Below are positions 20,340 to 32,130 of a stretch of DNA of 64,000 nucleotides, in pieces (the stretch's first letter is position 1; each line of letters opens with the position of its first letter). The stretch is from Spirometra erinaceieuropaei (taxonomy: Eukaryota; Platyhelminthes; Cestoda; Diphyllobothriidea; Diphyllobothriidae), in NCBI GenBank assembly GCA_902702965.1, contig CACRXP010000424.1:1-64000 (forward strand). Direction: 5' to 3'. The notes beneath the pieces were generated by a model. It was not told the DNA's origin. It saw only the letters and a list, made by a program, of their open reading frames with translations, and searched no databases. A program made the translations under genes and the position numbers.

Positions 20340-22985
20340 TAGTAAAATTGTGGGCTAATAATAAGGGTAATTCAGCGTAAGATGGTGGTGACTCGCTAGA
20401 GAGCGTGCAAACCCAAAATCCGCAGTCATGACTATAGTCTAGTATAAACGGCACGCGAAAAGTGTATTATACCACCAGTAAACCGAAAACTACTGTTATG
20501 AACGGCACAGAAATCAGAAGATGCGTGTATTTGGAATGAACATGCTCCTCCCCAAAATTGAAAGCCGCTAAGTCTAATTAATTAAACGTACTGAAATAAA
20601 ATAAGTAAACACCATGATGCAATAATTCGGGTGCAGCAGTAGGTCAATTTTAACCAGCTAAATTTGGTGCTAATTAGAAGTTAGTTGATAAATTAAAGTT
20701 TTTCTTGCGCAAAGTTGTGAACACTCTCAATGCTGTCATGAGAGATTTCATAATGTTCCGAAAGCCTTTGCGTCACATAGTGGACGCTTACTAATTGCAT
20801 CGTCAGTGATGGATAATGTCCAATTTTGGATTAAACAACTTTCCGACTGCCTGAAGGATGCTGATGATGGAAGTCCCGATAATTGCTCTGTACTGCTGAC
20901 TGCTGAGCACAAACAGGAGTATTTTGTTCACACCAGGCAACTTTGGCGGTGTAGCAAGGGACGACACTATTGCAAATATTACCAGTTCATGTGATTTACG
21001 CTTCTAAAAACACGTCTTATTCTAATATAAGGGGAAAATTCGACTCCCCAGCAAAATATATAGTGAAGGCGAAGTACCCACTGGGGGTTGTAAATCTGTG
21101 TTCTGACTTTTTAGACAGCGAGTTCGGTTTGCCATTTTCAGATCTTGGGGAATTCTGTCCAATCTCGCAGTCGAAAGAGTCGAGAAGAAGGATACGATAC
21201 GGATTGCATGGAACTCGTGGTGCCCTGATTCCAGATCTTCTTTACATGCGAAGGGATTTCATATGATCAGAAAAAGGGCCGGCCGATGCAGTTAACATTC
21301 TTCAGGCCAAATTCTATAGCGATCGTCAAACGTTCCGAGTGACAGACGTTCGAGAAGTACAAATTCAAATATTGAGTGTACTGCTTTGGCTATGTCTTTG
21401 TCATCCTTGAAAAAGATAATCTGATCATTGTAAGGGCCGATTGACCACAATTACCACGGAGCCGTCATCGACGTTAGAGGAGAAAACGGAGAAAGAAATT
21501 CAGTTCTTTGTTGACCTTTTCTGATCACAATCCGACGACCAACTACGGCTTCCACGGCATACAGGAAACTGACCATCCCAAAACAAGTATAAAGTTACAA
21601 TGGCAATCACTCGGTGCAGTGGAAAGAATCTCTACACGCGTTCTCTTCCATCGGACAGAAACTCCCTGCACTTCGACAGCCGTTAAGCGAGACGAGATCA
21701 AACATTCCAGAGAGATCTTTTGAGACGACGGACATCTAAAAGCGTTTGTGGAGATACTTCTAATGTTAGGAGGGAATACGACTGAAGACCGTCCAGATTA
21801 TGCCAGGGCATCCACGCGTGAAAGGTGCCTCCGAGATTGCCTGGATCTCAAGTGCCATCCGAAATAGGAGTCATCCACAGATCTGACTCAACACTCGGCC
21901 CACAACTAATGCAGCCGAAAGACACAACCCCTGAAGCGGAGAGGTCAGTCGCTAACCACAGCGAAGACAACAACGTCGGAGATGCCGCTCGAAGGCTGCA
22001 AACGCGGATAAGTGCGCAGTAGCTGACCGTCCGAATGTCAGCTCCAAAGTCCGAGGTGGCGATCTATGGGCGTTGAGGAGACGAATTTTCAACTCTGACG
22101 CATCTGCGGACCGAGGTAAAAAGCCCGCATCAAGGCTGGCGCAGGAGATCTCAATGTTCACTGATCATTCGGTCAACCACCAATTACTCTTGCTTGCGCC
22201 TCACCTGCATTTATGAACCTACCTGCCGAGAGGCGGTGAGGGAGCGGACTCCTTGTGGTCGCCAGTTATTGCCGCGGTCAACGAGATTGGGAACAGCACG
22301 GAGTACGGCACAATTGTGGCCGGGTTCACACCCACAGGCACATTGGCAATCTAAAGTCAGAATTCTCAAGACTACGAATATGCATATTTAAAATCGTTGC
22401 ATTAAATGCCAGGACACAAATATTCACCTCGGGGTGAGCACACTTCTTTTGTTTAGCAATTCATTCTTTAGTTTTTTCGGAATGCAAGCCAGTGGAAAAT
22501 GCATTCTTACCGAAGCTCTTTTTTAACGCTAAGCAGGGTTAATGAACTGGCATTTATTTGGCTTTCGGTCAGTTTCTTGTTTCACTTTCGTCTAAAACTT
22601 GGATTTACAAAATGAGTACATTTGTTCGGCAGCGGGCAACATTATTTGTGTTCCAGTAAGCGAATGACGAATCGCAGCCTTCCATAGGTCGCAGTATGAA
22701 TTACGACTTGCAGATACCCCAGCTACTTTGCTATTTCGATCAATTATCTTAACTGGTCTTTCCTTAGCCGTCGTTCCCTCGACCAGCTGACTGAATCCTC
22801 AGAGCCTGTTCTAATTTGTGACAAATGCCATGCTCACATAAAAACGAAGTTTTCAGGCCGATGTTCTGCAGCGTTCAGACCTCTATTTATCGAGGTAATC
22901 ATAATCCTTGCTACCGCTAGGAACCCTGCAAGACGGTCCAGCCATCAGAACGACAACGCCTACCGTGTGCCAAAGAGCTTGGTGG
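20340..22985. other. No recognised gene; possible decayed element
   Basis: Open stretches at 20970-21266, 21508-21723 and 21825-22022 (+) lie close together and change frame, as in decayed coding DNA, but I could not match them to a known family. At 22260-22360 a frame reads SPVIAAVNEIGNSTEYGTIV with no clear homology. Treat as unassigned. Confidence 0.35.
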
Positions 22986-22989
22986 GCGC

Positions 22990-23195
22990 AGAGATAGGGT
23001 CTTGTTCGTAAGTTAGTTTACAGTGAGGCAGACTTGCGAAGCATCTGCCACACCTTCTCACCTACCTGAGACCTGTGTCAAGACAAAGTCAAAAAGACCG
23101 GAGACGGTATCAGAATTAGTCTGGTACCTCACCACAGTACCCCTTCCCACATCCGAGACCGGAGAGCAACGTAAAACGGCGCCGGAGGACATGCA
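22990..23195 (+). repeat. Copy 3 of the CAA-ended dispersed repeat
   Basis: Core signature GTGAGGCAGACTTGCGAAGC, then GTGTCAAGACAAAGTCAAAA and AGACCGGAGACGG. It abuts the minus-strand Gypsy fragment that begins at 23201. Confidence 0.6.
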
Positions 23196-23200
23196 TAAGA

Positions 23201-23880
23201 TTAAAACAAATGCGTAACTAAACAGTCAGGGAAATGGACGTGACGGCCACTGCGAGTGATATAAGCGGAAGGTACAGTTGAAGAGGGTTGACTGTGTGCT
23301 ACTTTGGAGGAGGATGAGGTTGTAGCTGGATTCTGTGGGCGTGTAGGGAGAGGAAGTATGCAAGACGATGGCGTAGAGGGCAAGGAAGGGGAAGGAGAAG
23401 AAAGTAGGCAAGGTGAAGTATCAGGAGACAGTGGTTGCGGAGGAACAGGGGTTAGGGGGTCAGCACATTTTTGTCCTCGTGCAATAGTCAGGCGGCCCCT
23501 CCACAACAGCAGCCTTAACCCGATCGGTGCTGACCACGTCCTCCTTGTCACCGCGAATAATCCGGCAGGTCTTTGTGCTGCGTTCGAGCACACGGAACGC
23601 TCCTTCGTACGGTGATTCCAGCGGCCGACTTTCAAGGTCACGCCGGACAAACACATGCGGGTAGTTGTCCTAGCCTTTTTCGACACAAGACTCGGTCGTT
23701 GGAGTTTGAGGTGGAAGCAAAGAAAGCGAAAGCATAAACTGCATCAGACGGTGCGCAAAATTGTCAGGGGTCCTATCGGCACCACGAGAGTTTTTCGATG
23801 GCGACAGGAGTAGCTCGAATCGCGTACGATGGTGATGCTGCGATCTGTAGAGCGGTGCGGTTGAGACATTAACCATGGGT
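23201..23880 (-). mobile_element. Gypsy-type LTR retrotransposon, end of pol (fragment)
   Basis: Read downward from about 23870, shifting frames give SLLPPQTPTTESCVEKG, then MFVRRDLESRPLESPYEGAF and RVLERSTKTCRIIRGDKEDV, then VSTDRVKAAV, a serine/proline-rich linker, and the end ITRSGRHVHFPDCLVTHLF. The order (post-integrase chromodomain-like segment, S/P-rich spacer, TRSGR-x-V-x-FPD terminus) is characteristic of flatworm Gypsy polyproteins. At least two frameshifts make it a pseudogene. No flanking LTR was identified. Confidence 0.8.
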
Positions 23881-24799
23881 GTGCTGGCGTGGTCTCGTCA
23901 GCGTGTGCCGGTCAGTTAGCACGTTGGTGTGCGACGGAAGAACGTTTCGGACACAAGGTATCCCAGTGATTGCTGAGTCGGACGAATCCATCAGGGAAAT
24001 AGGTTCACTGCCGTCCAGACATAAAAAGTGGGATAGGGCGCAGTGTCGAAAGTGTGCAAGTTTATCGCTGTATACACTGTAGCATGTGGAGTGTACGAAG
24101 GCAAATCACGAATAATGGTCTCGTTGGAAAGGGGCGGAAAAATGTTTCGGACAAGGGAAAGGCGTTTGGAGGGCAATACAGTTGGAACTCTGCTCTACAT
24201 AGTTTGGATGGGGTTTGACCTAGATTTGTATGACTTCGTTTTGTTGGTATGTTTCATCTCGACTCTCGACAGAGTGTCAGCAGTTGCGTTTTCCTATCCG
24301 TGGACACGATGAGGGGCGCAGGAAAAGTAGCAGGGCGAAGTCAAGTGAGAACTTTGTGACGATCGAGCTTTGTCGTGTGTAGTGGTTGCATTTCCACCAT
24401 GTCGGCGTCACCAGTTGGTAGCAGCTAAGTGGTGATAGTGCATGCTCAGTGAGCCACAAATGCAGGCCATACTCCAAGTTGTGAGAAGGGGGACGCCAGT
24501 TGGGTGGAAGATTTTAATCTGAACATAATAATTGGGGAAAGCTGGCACCAGGGTGATGGGCTGTGGAACGAATGCGAGTGCAGCCCAAGAAGGAGAGAAG
24601 AGATAGGAAGAGGTGGGATTCGAACTGAGCTCCGATACCAGTCGTGATGATGGAGGGAGCAACGAAGATGGCAACGCAACGACTGAGGAAAGTCTAGACG
24701 ATTGTGGAAGCAACAAAATCAGGCAGAGGAATAGGAGTGAAATGATCAATACAAGTAAGAAGGTAGAAAAAACCGTGGGACAGTGGCGAGGGGCCTACA
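23881..24799. other. Unassigned DNA between two Gypsy fragments
   Basis: Purine-rich on the plus strand (GGGAGCAACGAAGATGG, GGAGAGAAGAGATAGGAAGA). TTTCGGACA occurs twice (23946-23954, 24145-24153), which may mark a degraded duplicated segment such as an LTR. No coding motif was seen. Confidence 0.35.
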
Positions 24800-25400
24800 A
24801 TGTCCAGGTGGACATGGCTGAATCTGGCGTCAGGAGTGGGAGACGTGCCCTGTGCCATCCTTGGTGCAGACTCTCTTGCCGCCTTTGATCTTCTGGTCGA
24901 CTGTCATCAGTCACGTCTACAAATTCAGACCACCAAGCTAACCGTCCGAGGTATCCTTTCGCCTGAAGTGTCCTGCCATCTTGCTGTCCTGGACCCTGAA
25001 CCCGAGAATTCATTTCGGCAGCTTCTCGCCAAGTACCCCGGTCTTACCCGTCCAAACTTCAGCGCATCTGCTCCACTGCATGATGCTGTTCATCACATCC
25101 GAACCACTGGCCCCCCTGTGTTTTCTCAGCCCCGCCGTCTCGTAACTGCACGGTTTGCTGTCGCCAAGGCCGAGTGTGAGCGCATGCATCCCTGTGCCGC
25201 GGTAATTGAGCTAACGCGTTTAATTATCGCGGCCAAGAGGCGAGACCCAAGTCCCAGCCAAGGGTGCACGCATTCACGCCGCAGTGAGACGGCGTGGATT
25301 CAGCCTTATCGCGAACACAATTCCCTCCGTTCCTATCACCCTTCTTTGGTTGACTACAAAATTGCTCATTTGACTCCGCATTCTCCCATTCTCTGATGAT
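24800..25400 (+). mobile_element. Gypsy-type element, protease end to start of reverse transcriptase
   Basis: A continuous frame of nearly 200 codons: DVPCAILGADSLAAFDLLVD (C-terminal part of the aspartic protease, with ILGADSLAAFDL), then LAVLDPEPENSFRQLLAKYP, GLTRPNFSASAPLHDAVHHI and RTTGPPVFSQPRRL, the linker to reverse transcriptase. At about 25190 the reverse-transcriptase start (AKAECERM) loses its expected sequence and the rest of the frame is unrelated. The catalytic DTG of the protease lies upstream and was not found. Orientation is opposite to the 23201-23880 piece. Confidence 0.82.
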
Positions 25401-26941
25401 GGCCTACTATACGAGACCGGGAGCTAAGACGGATACATATGCTGTCCCAATGATCGTGCGTTCATCTACTTTGCAATAAGAACCTGGGACTCGTATATTC
25501 TCTCCCATAAGTTGAATGAACAATGCTTCTTTTTATGAAGGACAAAACTTATATCCATAAGGCGCCGAAACTGTTTTTTGAGGTTTCTATAGGCACTTCT
25601 AGGCAAAACTGATGGATAACTGTAGAATAGTCAGTTCATGTTTGGCTTTACTCCTCACGACTTAGTGTACTACTGTCAACAGGCACAGTAAGGAAGTAAT
25701 ATATTGCACGAATTTTTTGTATGCTTTACCCAGTCAACTCATGATTACCCTTCCTCTGTACATTACCTGAGACGACGTACATTGTCTCTCACGTGTGTAG
25801 GTGAATGGTGACTATCCCGTGAACACAGTGTAATCCATCATTTCCAAAGTTTTAACTTAGTGTTCATTCCTTGAAGCCGGTTTAACTTCCCGACAATGGA
25901 AATTACTTTTAGATCGTGGGATGAAGTGCTACCGTATCTGTGCTTTTGCACACGCTCAAGAGATCACATGAGTCCGGCACCAATATGAGTAAATTTTAGT
26001 CACAATAATCTGAGAATTTGGTCTCTGTCTTTGACATCAATATGCACATGAGATTTCAAGCACTTGCCGTTCACAATGGAGCGAGCCAGACAGAAACAAA
26101 TCCCTGAAAACCGGAATCACTCGCTACCTGTATCGGTGCTTTTGTACCGTCCGTAGCCCTAGTGACTATTTCCTAAATAAGTAAGCAAAGACCTCTTTCT
26201 TTGAAACAACTTGCTTAACTCATCCCCCAGTGTGGTCATAAATTATAACTGCATTTGCATTAAAAATGGTGTCAGTTGTTCGGCTGATATGTATGCTTTA
26301 GCAGAAAATATACTTACTGTGTGCGCCAAAACTCACGTAAAATGCACCCCAATTTGTAAATAGGCTGTAAACTGCAAAGAATCTCATAGCAGAGCTTTCA
26401 ATACTGATTAGTATTGACCGCGCCAGCGTTCTGTCATTTAGCTGGTCACTGTTGCAGACAGTTGCGTGGACAATATTTGACGAGATATCTTTATTTAACT
26501 AACGCGAAGATACTTGATGATGTTCTATGCTCCTACCAGTTTAATTACATCCAATAGAAACAATGTGTGGAAAGTTCACTGCTTACACCTTCTTGGTGAG
26601 AAGCTACCAGATATTTAGCTTGTTTCTGACTTGACGGAATGTTTTGTTTCTGTTTTGTGAAACTTCTGTTTGTTGAACATTACGGGACATTGGTGGCACT
26701 CTAACGCACGTGAGAAGTGTGTGTTACTTAATGGGTAGTGCCTTTCACTCACTGACTGACTTGGCATCCGACCTTTGAAGGGTGCTGGTCTAAGCAAATA
26801 CAGGGCTGTGTGTCACTCTTCTGGGCCCAAAAGGTTTGTGGGCTTCTGCTATGCCATGATCAGCAAACAACAGCTCTCGCAGCCTGCTGGGCGCTGACAA
26901 TTCTCTGACACGTGGTCCTCTGTCGGTAGGTATGCTTGCGA
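25401..26941. other. No recognised feature
   Basis: AT-rich DNA without long open frames or recognised repeats. Confidence 0.4.
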
Positions 26942-27371
26942 GCTAGATCGCAGTTGGTAGCCAGGCCCCGCATTACAGGTGGCTGGGGGGTTAGTTTACT
27001 GGGGCTATTTTGTGGGGCTCCATAATCAAATGTGACCCATTTGGCTTCCGTTTTACGGTTGAGGTTAGGATTAGGGTACCAGTTAATGGTTTCCGATTTT
27101 CAGGTTAGGGTTATGCATTTAGGCTTAGGTTTTCGGGTTACAGTTAGGGTTTGAGCGTACGATCATGTTTCAGTATTGTGGTTAGGTTTTTCAGTTACGC
27201 CTATGCCTAAGGGCTACAGTTACGTTTGCGATTTCGCCTAGAGTTCGGGTCAGGGTTGCCGTTAGGGTTAACGGTTAACATTTACTGTTGAGGTTAGGGT
27301 TAGGGTTAGGGTCAAGATTAGGGTTAAGTCGCCGTCCGCTTCCCATTCCTGGCTACCAACTGCGATCTAGC
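26942..27371. repeat. Telomere-like repeat block bounded by a 24-bp inverted repeat
   Basis: The outer 24 bases at 26942-26965 (starting GCTAGATCGCAGTTGGTAG) recur as a perfect reverse complement at 27348-27371. Between them, from 27058 to 27335, the plus strand is a degenerate series of GGTTAG, TTAGGG and variants, cleanest at 27290-27330 (GTTAGGGTTAGGGTTAGGG). TTAGGG is the usual metazoan telomere repeat, so this is an interstitial telomeric sequence. The inverted termini make it look like a discrete inserted unit. Confidence 0.82.
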
Positions 27372-28316
27372 CATGATATTTTAGAGGAATGCTTTGGCGG
27401 CTGTGGTTTAATTCATCGAAGCCTATAGCAGCAGTGGGACAATTCTCAGGAATTATTTATTTTCCCCGAGTGCAAAATGTGAACTAATTAGAACGATGTC
27501 CATCTCTACTGCGTTTTGGCACACGTACGTCCGTCACTCTCACCTACCACCATCTCAAAACTGTACACCAGTACAGTTCTGGTTTCGGCGCTCAGAACTC
27601 CATTTTCTTGTCTTGCAACCTGTTCACCACCTCCGATAAATACCAGCTATCTGTTGGTAATAGCCGGTGTTTAAGAGCCACAATATTCCAGCTCACCTTT
27701 CGCATTCCTATGAACTGAGTCCGATAATAGGTAAAAGTGAAAACCCTACGAACACAACATGTAGACATGCAGTGGAGAATTTAGCAGGACATTTTACTCT
27801 CGCGAGAATTTCGCAGAAGTTTCCCGGAATAACATATCAGCAGACTGACAACGTTTCCAGGCGCACTTGACGCCTTTCTTCCCTGCCGCTGATAGGCGCT
27901 ACGTTCAGCCCCTAAACACTGTTTCGTCTAGGGTCGTGTATAGACCGCACATCGGTCTCTTGGCCCCTCGCTCCGTAATTCTCACAGGCTACAGGCCTGC
28001 GAAGCATGACACGACACCGTCAAGGTCAGACAGAGTCATGTGGCTCCGCTAGCCTGACATGAAGAGAGCATTTTGCAGGGCTTGGTTACAGTCCAATCAA
28101 GTGCCTCACCTACTCCCTGCTTTATGCCTAGCATTGGTTCGGTGCAGACTGAGCGGAAACCAGTACAACTCAGATGCGCCAACGAATAGAATCAATAAGA
28201 GCCTGCTAGTGCACAAAGCGACAACTGCTCTGCATTAAATGCAGTCATAATCACGCGCGGTCACCTGAACACGCGCAAACAGACACACCTAAGGCAAATA
28301 AGTAACATCCGAGGGG
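27372..28316. other. Intergenic, upstream of four-span gene A
   Basis: No exon or repeat recognised. The promoter of the gene starting at 28317 should lie here, but no TATA-like or initiator motif stood out. Confidence 0.35.
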
Positions 28317-28485
28317 ATGCCTCACAGCCAGAATTCCGACTGTACAAACGAATGCCATACAGGCATTTACGGCGTAGAGACGCCTCCGCCCCGGAGTCCC
28401 ATCGTCCTTTCGCTCAGCTTCATTTCCACAGCCCTGATCTTTATAGCCGTGCATGCATGCACTCTCGCGTATGTACAAAATGTCG
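28317..28485 (+). CDS. Gene A exon 1
   Basis: Starts at ATG, encodes MPHSQNSDCTNECHTGIYGV, a proline-rich ETPPPRSP stretch and span 1. Ends with one leftover base before donor GGTAAGT. Confidence 0.72.
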
Positions 28486-31400
28486 GTAAGTTATGCGTAA
28501 AATGATTCATTCCCCAGATAGAAGGATCGAGTTTATTTTCTGATTTACATACTTTACCCTTTGCTAGGTAACTATGTTAGAATGACATAAAGCCCCTTCA
28601 ACATCATCATGCGTCACGTAGCGTCTCGCCTAAATGGGGCTACTGACCTACTATCTTTGCAGTTCACACATTCAGCCCTAAGAACCGCCATTAGAGGTCG
28701 ACTGGCAGAATATTTTGTAGGCATCGCCCATGCAGAAGTTCCTGACACGTGACTTACATCCCCAACAAAGGCTTGATGCTCTCCAGACAGAATTAACCCG
28801 TCAAGTCCATTGAGTTGCAGAATGTCCAAGCTTTCACTGACTGAGAAATGGTGACCCTATGCCCTCACTCATTATTGTCGCGTCTGTTTTCCGAAATCTG
28901 GTGCGTGAGCTTCAAGTGATGTTGCATTTGAATGTCTGTGTCCCGGGCATAATTATTCAAAGTTATATACACAAACCATGTTAACGTGAACACTTTTCTT
29001 GACTTAGCACCGACGATTGTGAACTCGATGTACGGCCTCATCGGAACGAGTCTAGCGTTTAATATCCTCTTTCTCATCGTCGCGGTGATAGCTGCGCTTC
29101 GACGAAAAACAGTGCATTACTTCTTTGTGTCCAATGTCCTCTTTCTACTAATGTGTGAGTTGTTTCTTATAATTTAATCTTCATTCGAATTCCACTTGCA
29201 GTCATACCAATATTTCCTTCTTTTTACTGTTACGACCGGGTATGTCGAGGAGGCAGTTTCGGCTTCCCTTGGATACCAAAAGATAATACGCTTAAGAAGG
29301 CAGGACTACAGTAGAAGATACCGTTGGAACATAATCAGTCATAGAAAACGCAAACCCGCAGAAAATTCTTCTGTTGTGTGTTTGACCATCTTGCTGCCAG
29401 ACGGACTATGTGGCAAGCAAATGCTTCTGGTTATGGCAACAGTATATGCACGGGCGTCAAACGACCCTCTTCCACCCCGCCTTAAACTCTTGTGGTTGTT
29501 GAATTTGGGCCGTCATAATGCGAGTGGTGTTAGGACAAAGTCAAGAAGATCGGGATCAGGCGCAAGGCTAAGCAGCCCGTTTGTGTGCTGCACACACGGC
29601 CTGGTCCCCACTGAACGAACCAGGTTTGTACAAAATAGGCGAAGGTTTGGATCTAGGGAGATAAGACGATATTCGAGGACTACCGCGGCAAAAGCCTCAT
29701 CGACGTTGCTGCGAAGATCTTCACTATTTTCCTACTCAGGCGATTCTAGTCTGTGCGTGATTCTAGGTCGAGGCCCAACCAAGCCCCATTCTGTGCTGGA
29801 CGTGGATGCGCGGACTAGATATTCACACGGAGGCGTACTCTCGAAATTCGCCATAGCTGCCAGCAACCGACGACCGTCTGCTTTGTTGACTCTGCTGCCG
29901 CGTTCGATTCCGTCCATCGTGAGTCCCAATGGCGGATAATGACGCTAGATTATGTAGCGCCAAGAATCATCGCCATTATCAAGGCCTATTATCGCTCCGC
30001 AACAATCTTACCCAACCGTGCCGTATACGGTCTGGCGTCCGGCAGGGTTGTATCCTGTCGCCCATCCTGTTCAACGACGCTATTGACTGGGTTCTCGGGA
30101 CGGCCCTACACGAGAGTGAGGATGTTGAATTTGCAACCGAACAACGGATGACTGATCTCGAGTATGCCGAAGGTATCGCCTTACTTGCTTCAAGTTTTGG
30201 TGATTTGCAGTCTATGGTGTCACGAGTGAAGGCGGTCGCTAAATCAGTCGGTTAGTCCATAAACGCTGGGAGAACCAAAGTGTTTTCGAGCTGCATCCCT
30301 GACCGGGAGAAAGCACCCCTCGGGAATGATGGCTGTCAAATTGAAGAAGTAGACATTTTTAAATACCTTGGGCTAGGCTGTTGCCTAATAAGACAGAGTA
30401 AGGACGAAATTGTCTCCCGAATCGATGCTGCCCTCTGGGTTTTCTCAAGCCTTCGGAAATGCCTATGGAACCGACGTGACCTCTGAATCACCACTAAGAT
30501 TCGCATGTACCGTGCATCTGTCCGGTCTATCCTTCTCCACGGTTGTGAATACTGGGCTTTGCGCGTGGAGGACGAGGGAAAACTGGAGGTATTTGACCAC
30601 CACTGCTTGAGGACCATCCTTCGAGTGAAGTTCACCGACTTCATCTCAAATAAGACAGTCCGCGCTCGCTGCGACAACATCACAAGGATAACACAGGCCA
30701 TCCTAGAAAGACGACTGAGGTGGTTTGGGCATGTTCTTCGTCGGCCACCTCAGGAGCTCAGTGTTACTGCCCTCGATCCGGCACTGTTACCACATTACAG
30801 CGTCGAAGAGGGGGTCAACTCAAAACCTGGCACGACACTTTTCGTTAAAACTTGGAGGTGCTTCTTGGACCTCCGGTATTCGGTCTTCGTCGTTGATGAA
30901 GAGAATGGGTTGCACCATCTAGATTTGCTGCCCGGGATCGTTGCACGTGGAGAGGCATAGTTACGGATATCATCAAGGCCGGCTAGATCAGGCATGATTG
31001 CAGCCGCACCAAGTACAAGTGAGCACCCAGGCACGAAGGCAGTGTGAAAACTCATCATCGCATATTCAAGAAGGACCCAAGCTGCGTAGACCTGAATAAG
31101 AGTTAAGAAAAGGACGCGCCTGCTCGATATTAGTCAAAAACGAAAAGAAAGTATTTTTTAGCAACCATGGGGGGTTAGAGGAAACGGCATTCTACTTAAG
31201 TACAAACCATGATCCGACAGTTGGACTGTCCAAACAACGACGTACGCCAGGTACACCTCGGCGTGGCCACAACGTCAGTGGCTTGCGCATGACTTGCAAC
31301 TGACTTGCACAGAATCCACCACGCCCTCCGCGCTACCATTCGCCTTGCCCCGATAGCAAGACACAGTCAAGACAACCGAGATTTGGCCCTAACTCGGGGG

Positions 31401-31763
31401 CTGACAATAACAAACAACCTGTGCAAGCGTGCATCACATCCGACTGAATCCCCACAGAATGTACCAGGCTTCTAGCCAAGCAGCTTACATTTAAAAATAT
31501 CTTCCAACCAAAAGACCTCTCCTTTTATAAATCCCTGTAGAGACGTGTAAATGGAATTTCCGACTGTAACTTTTCTGGGAAGATATTAGATTTCTCATGT
31601 TGCTTCCCTTCTAGGTCTGTTTGACCTCGTTACCGCGATTGTCTACATCGTCGAGGCCTGCGACCAAAGGGATCTTATTGTCAGTTGGCCAGCATGTGCT
31701 CCTGCGATGAGCATCATTCTCCTTCCTCTGATTGCCGAGGTCGTTATGTTTGAAGCGAGATGA
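28317..31763 (+). CDS. Small four-span membrane protein, gene A (three exons)
   Basis: Exons 28317-28485, 29008-29154 and 31615-31763 join in phase 1 at both junctions to 154 residues. Span 1 is VLSLSFISTALIFIAVHACT. Span 2 begins MYGLIGTSLAFNILFLIVAV. Spans 3 and 4 are YFFVSNVLFLLM joined to LFDLVTAIVYIV, and APAMSIILLPLIAEVVMF. A basic loop (ALRRKT) follows span 2. Ends are short and there is no signal sequence beyond span 1. I do not recognise the family; four spans in about 150 residues recalls small tetraspan proteins, but no signature motif was seen. The start ATG follows a G-rich stretch (GAGGGG). No close AATAAA follows the stop. Its intron 2 holds a LINE. It is the clear paralogue of the gene at 48829. 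Confidence 0.75.
29008..29154 (+). CDS. Gene A exon 2
   Basis: Acceptor CTTGACTTAG, donor TGTGAGT; 147 bases holding span 2 and the start of span 3. Phase 1 at both ends. The ATG upstream at 28986 in the same frame is intronic. Confidence 0.75.
29420..31085 (+). mobile_element. Non-LTR retrotransposon (LINE), reverse transcriptase region, degenerate
   Basis: It contains CFVDSAAAFDSVHRE (RT motif A), RSGVRQGCILSPILFNDAID, then DLEYAEGIALLASSF where the catalytic box should be YADD, then NAGRTKVFSSCIPD, FKYLGLG and the C-terminal region SVRSILLHGCEYWALRVEDE, TILRVKFTDFISNKTVRARC and RRLRWFGHVLRRPPQELS. I recognise this as an abundant LINE of diphyllobothriid tapeworms. Frame changes and stops at about 30253 and 30484, and replacement of both catalytic aspartates, show it is dead. 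No endonuclease domain remains. It lies in intron 2 of gene A, on the same strand. Confidence 0.88.
31270..31440 (+). repeat. Copy 4 of the CAA-ended dispersed repeat
   Basis: ACTTGCACAGAATCCACC then CCCCGATAGCAAGACACAGT and CAAGACAACCGAG follow the core order of the repeat. It stands about 190 bp after the LINE end, in gene A intron 2. Confidence 0.5.
31615..31763 (+). CDS. Gene A exon 3
   Basis: Acceptor CTTCCCTTCTAG, then CLFDLVTAIVYIVEACDQRD, the loop with SW, and span 4 to the stop TGA. 149 bases, the same length as exon 3 of gene B. Confidence 0.75.
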
Positions 31764-32130
31764 GGAAGCTTTTTTAGAGGTCTTGTCATTTATTATTCCC
31801 ATTCCCGATTACCATGATATATTTCTGCGGCCGATACTTGGCCCACTGTGATATAATTTTAACAAATACATTTTTCAGACCGCTTAATCATTGCTGCGTA
31901 CGGAAACTTCGGTACGGAAACTAATCTCGATCGGAGTGCACAACGCTTGTAGTTCCGCATTATGGCATATAAACTAACTCCTAAGGTCCCATCGACTGCT
32001 CGTAGGAACTGGCGGCTGTGCACTTTGACATTTCAAGTCTCCCCCGGTTTCTCTGCAGGCAGTTCAGTAAGACTCAAGCATAAATGGAACCCGATACTTC
32101 CATTGGCGATTACTCAATCAACCAAGGAAG

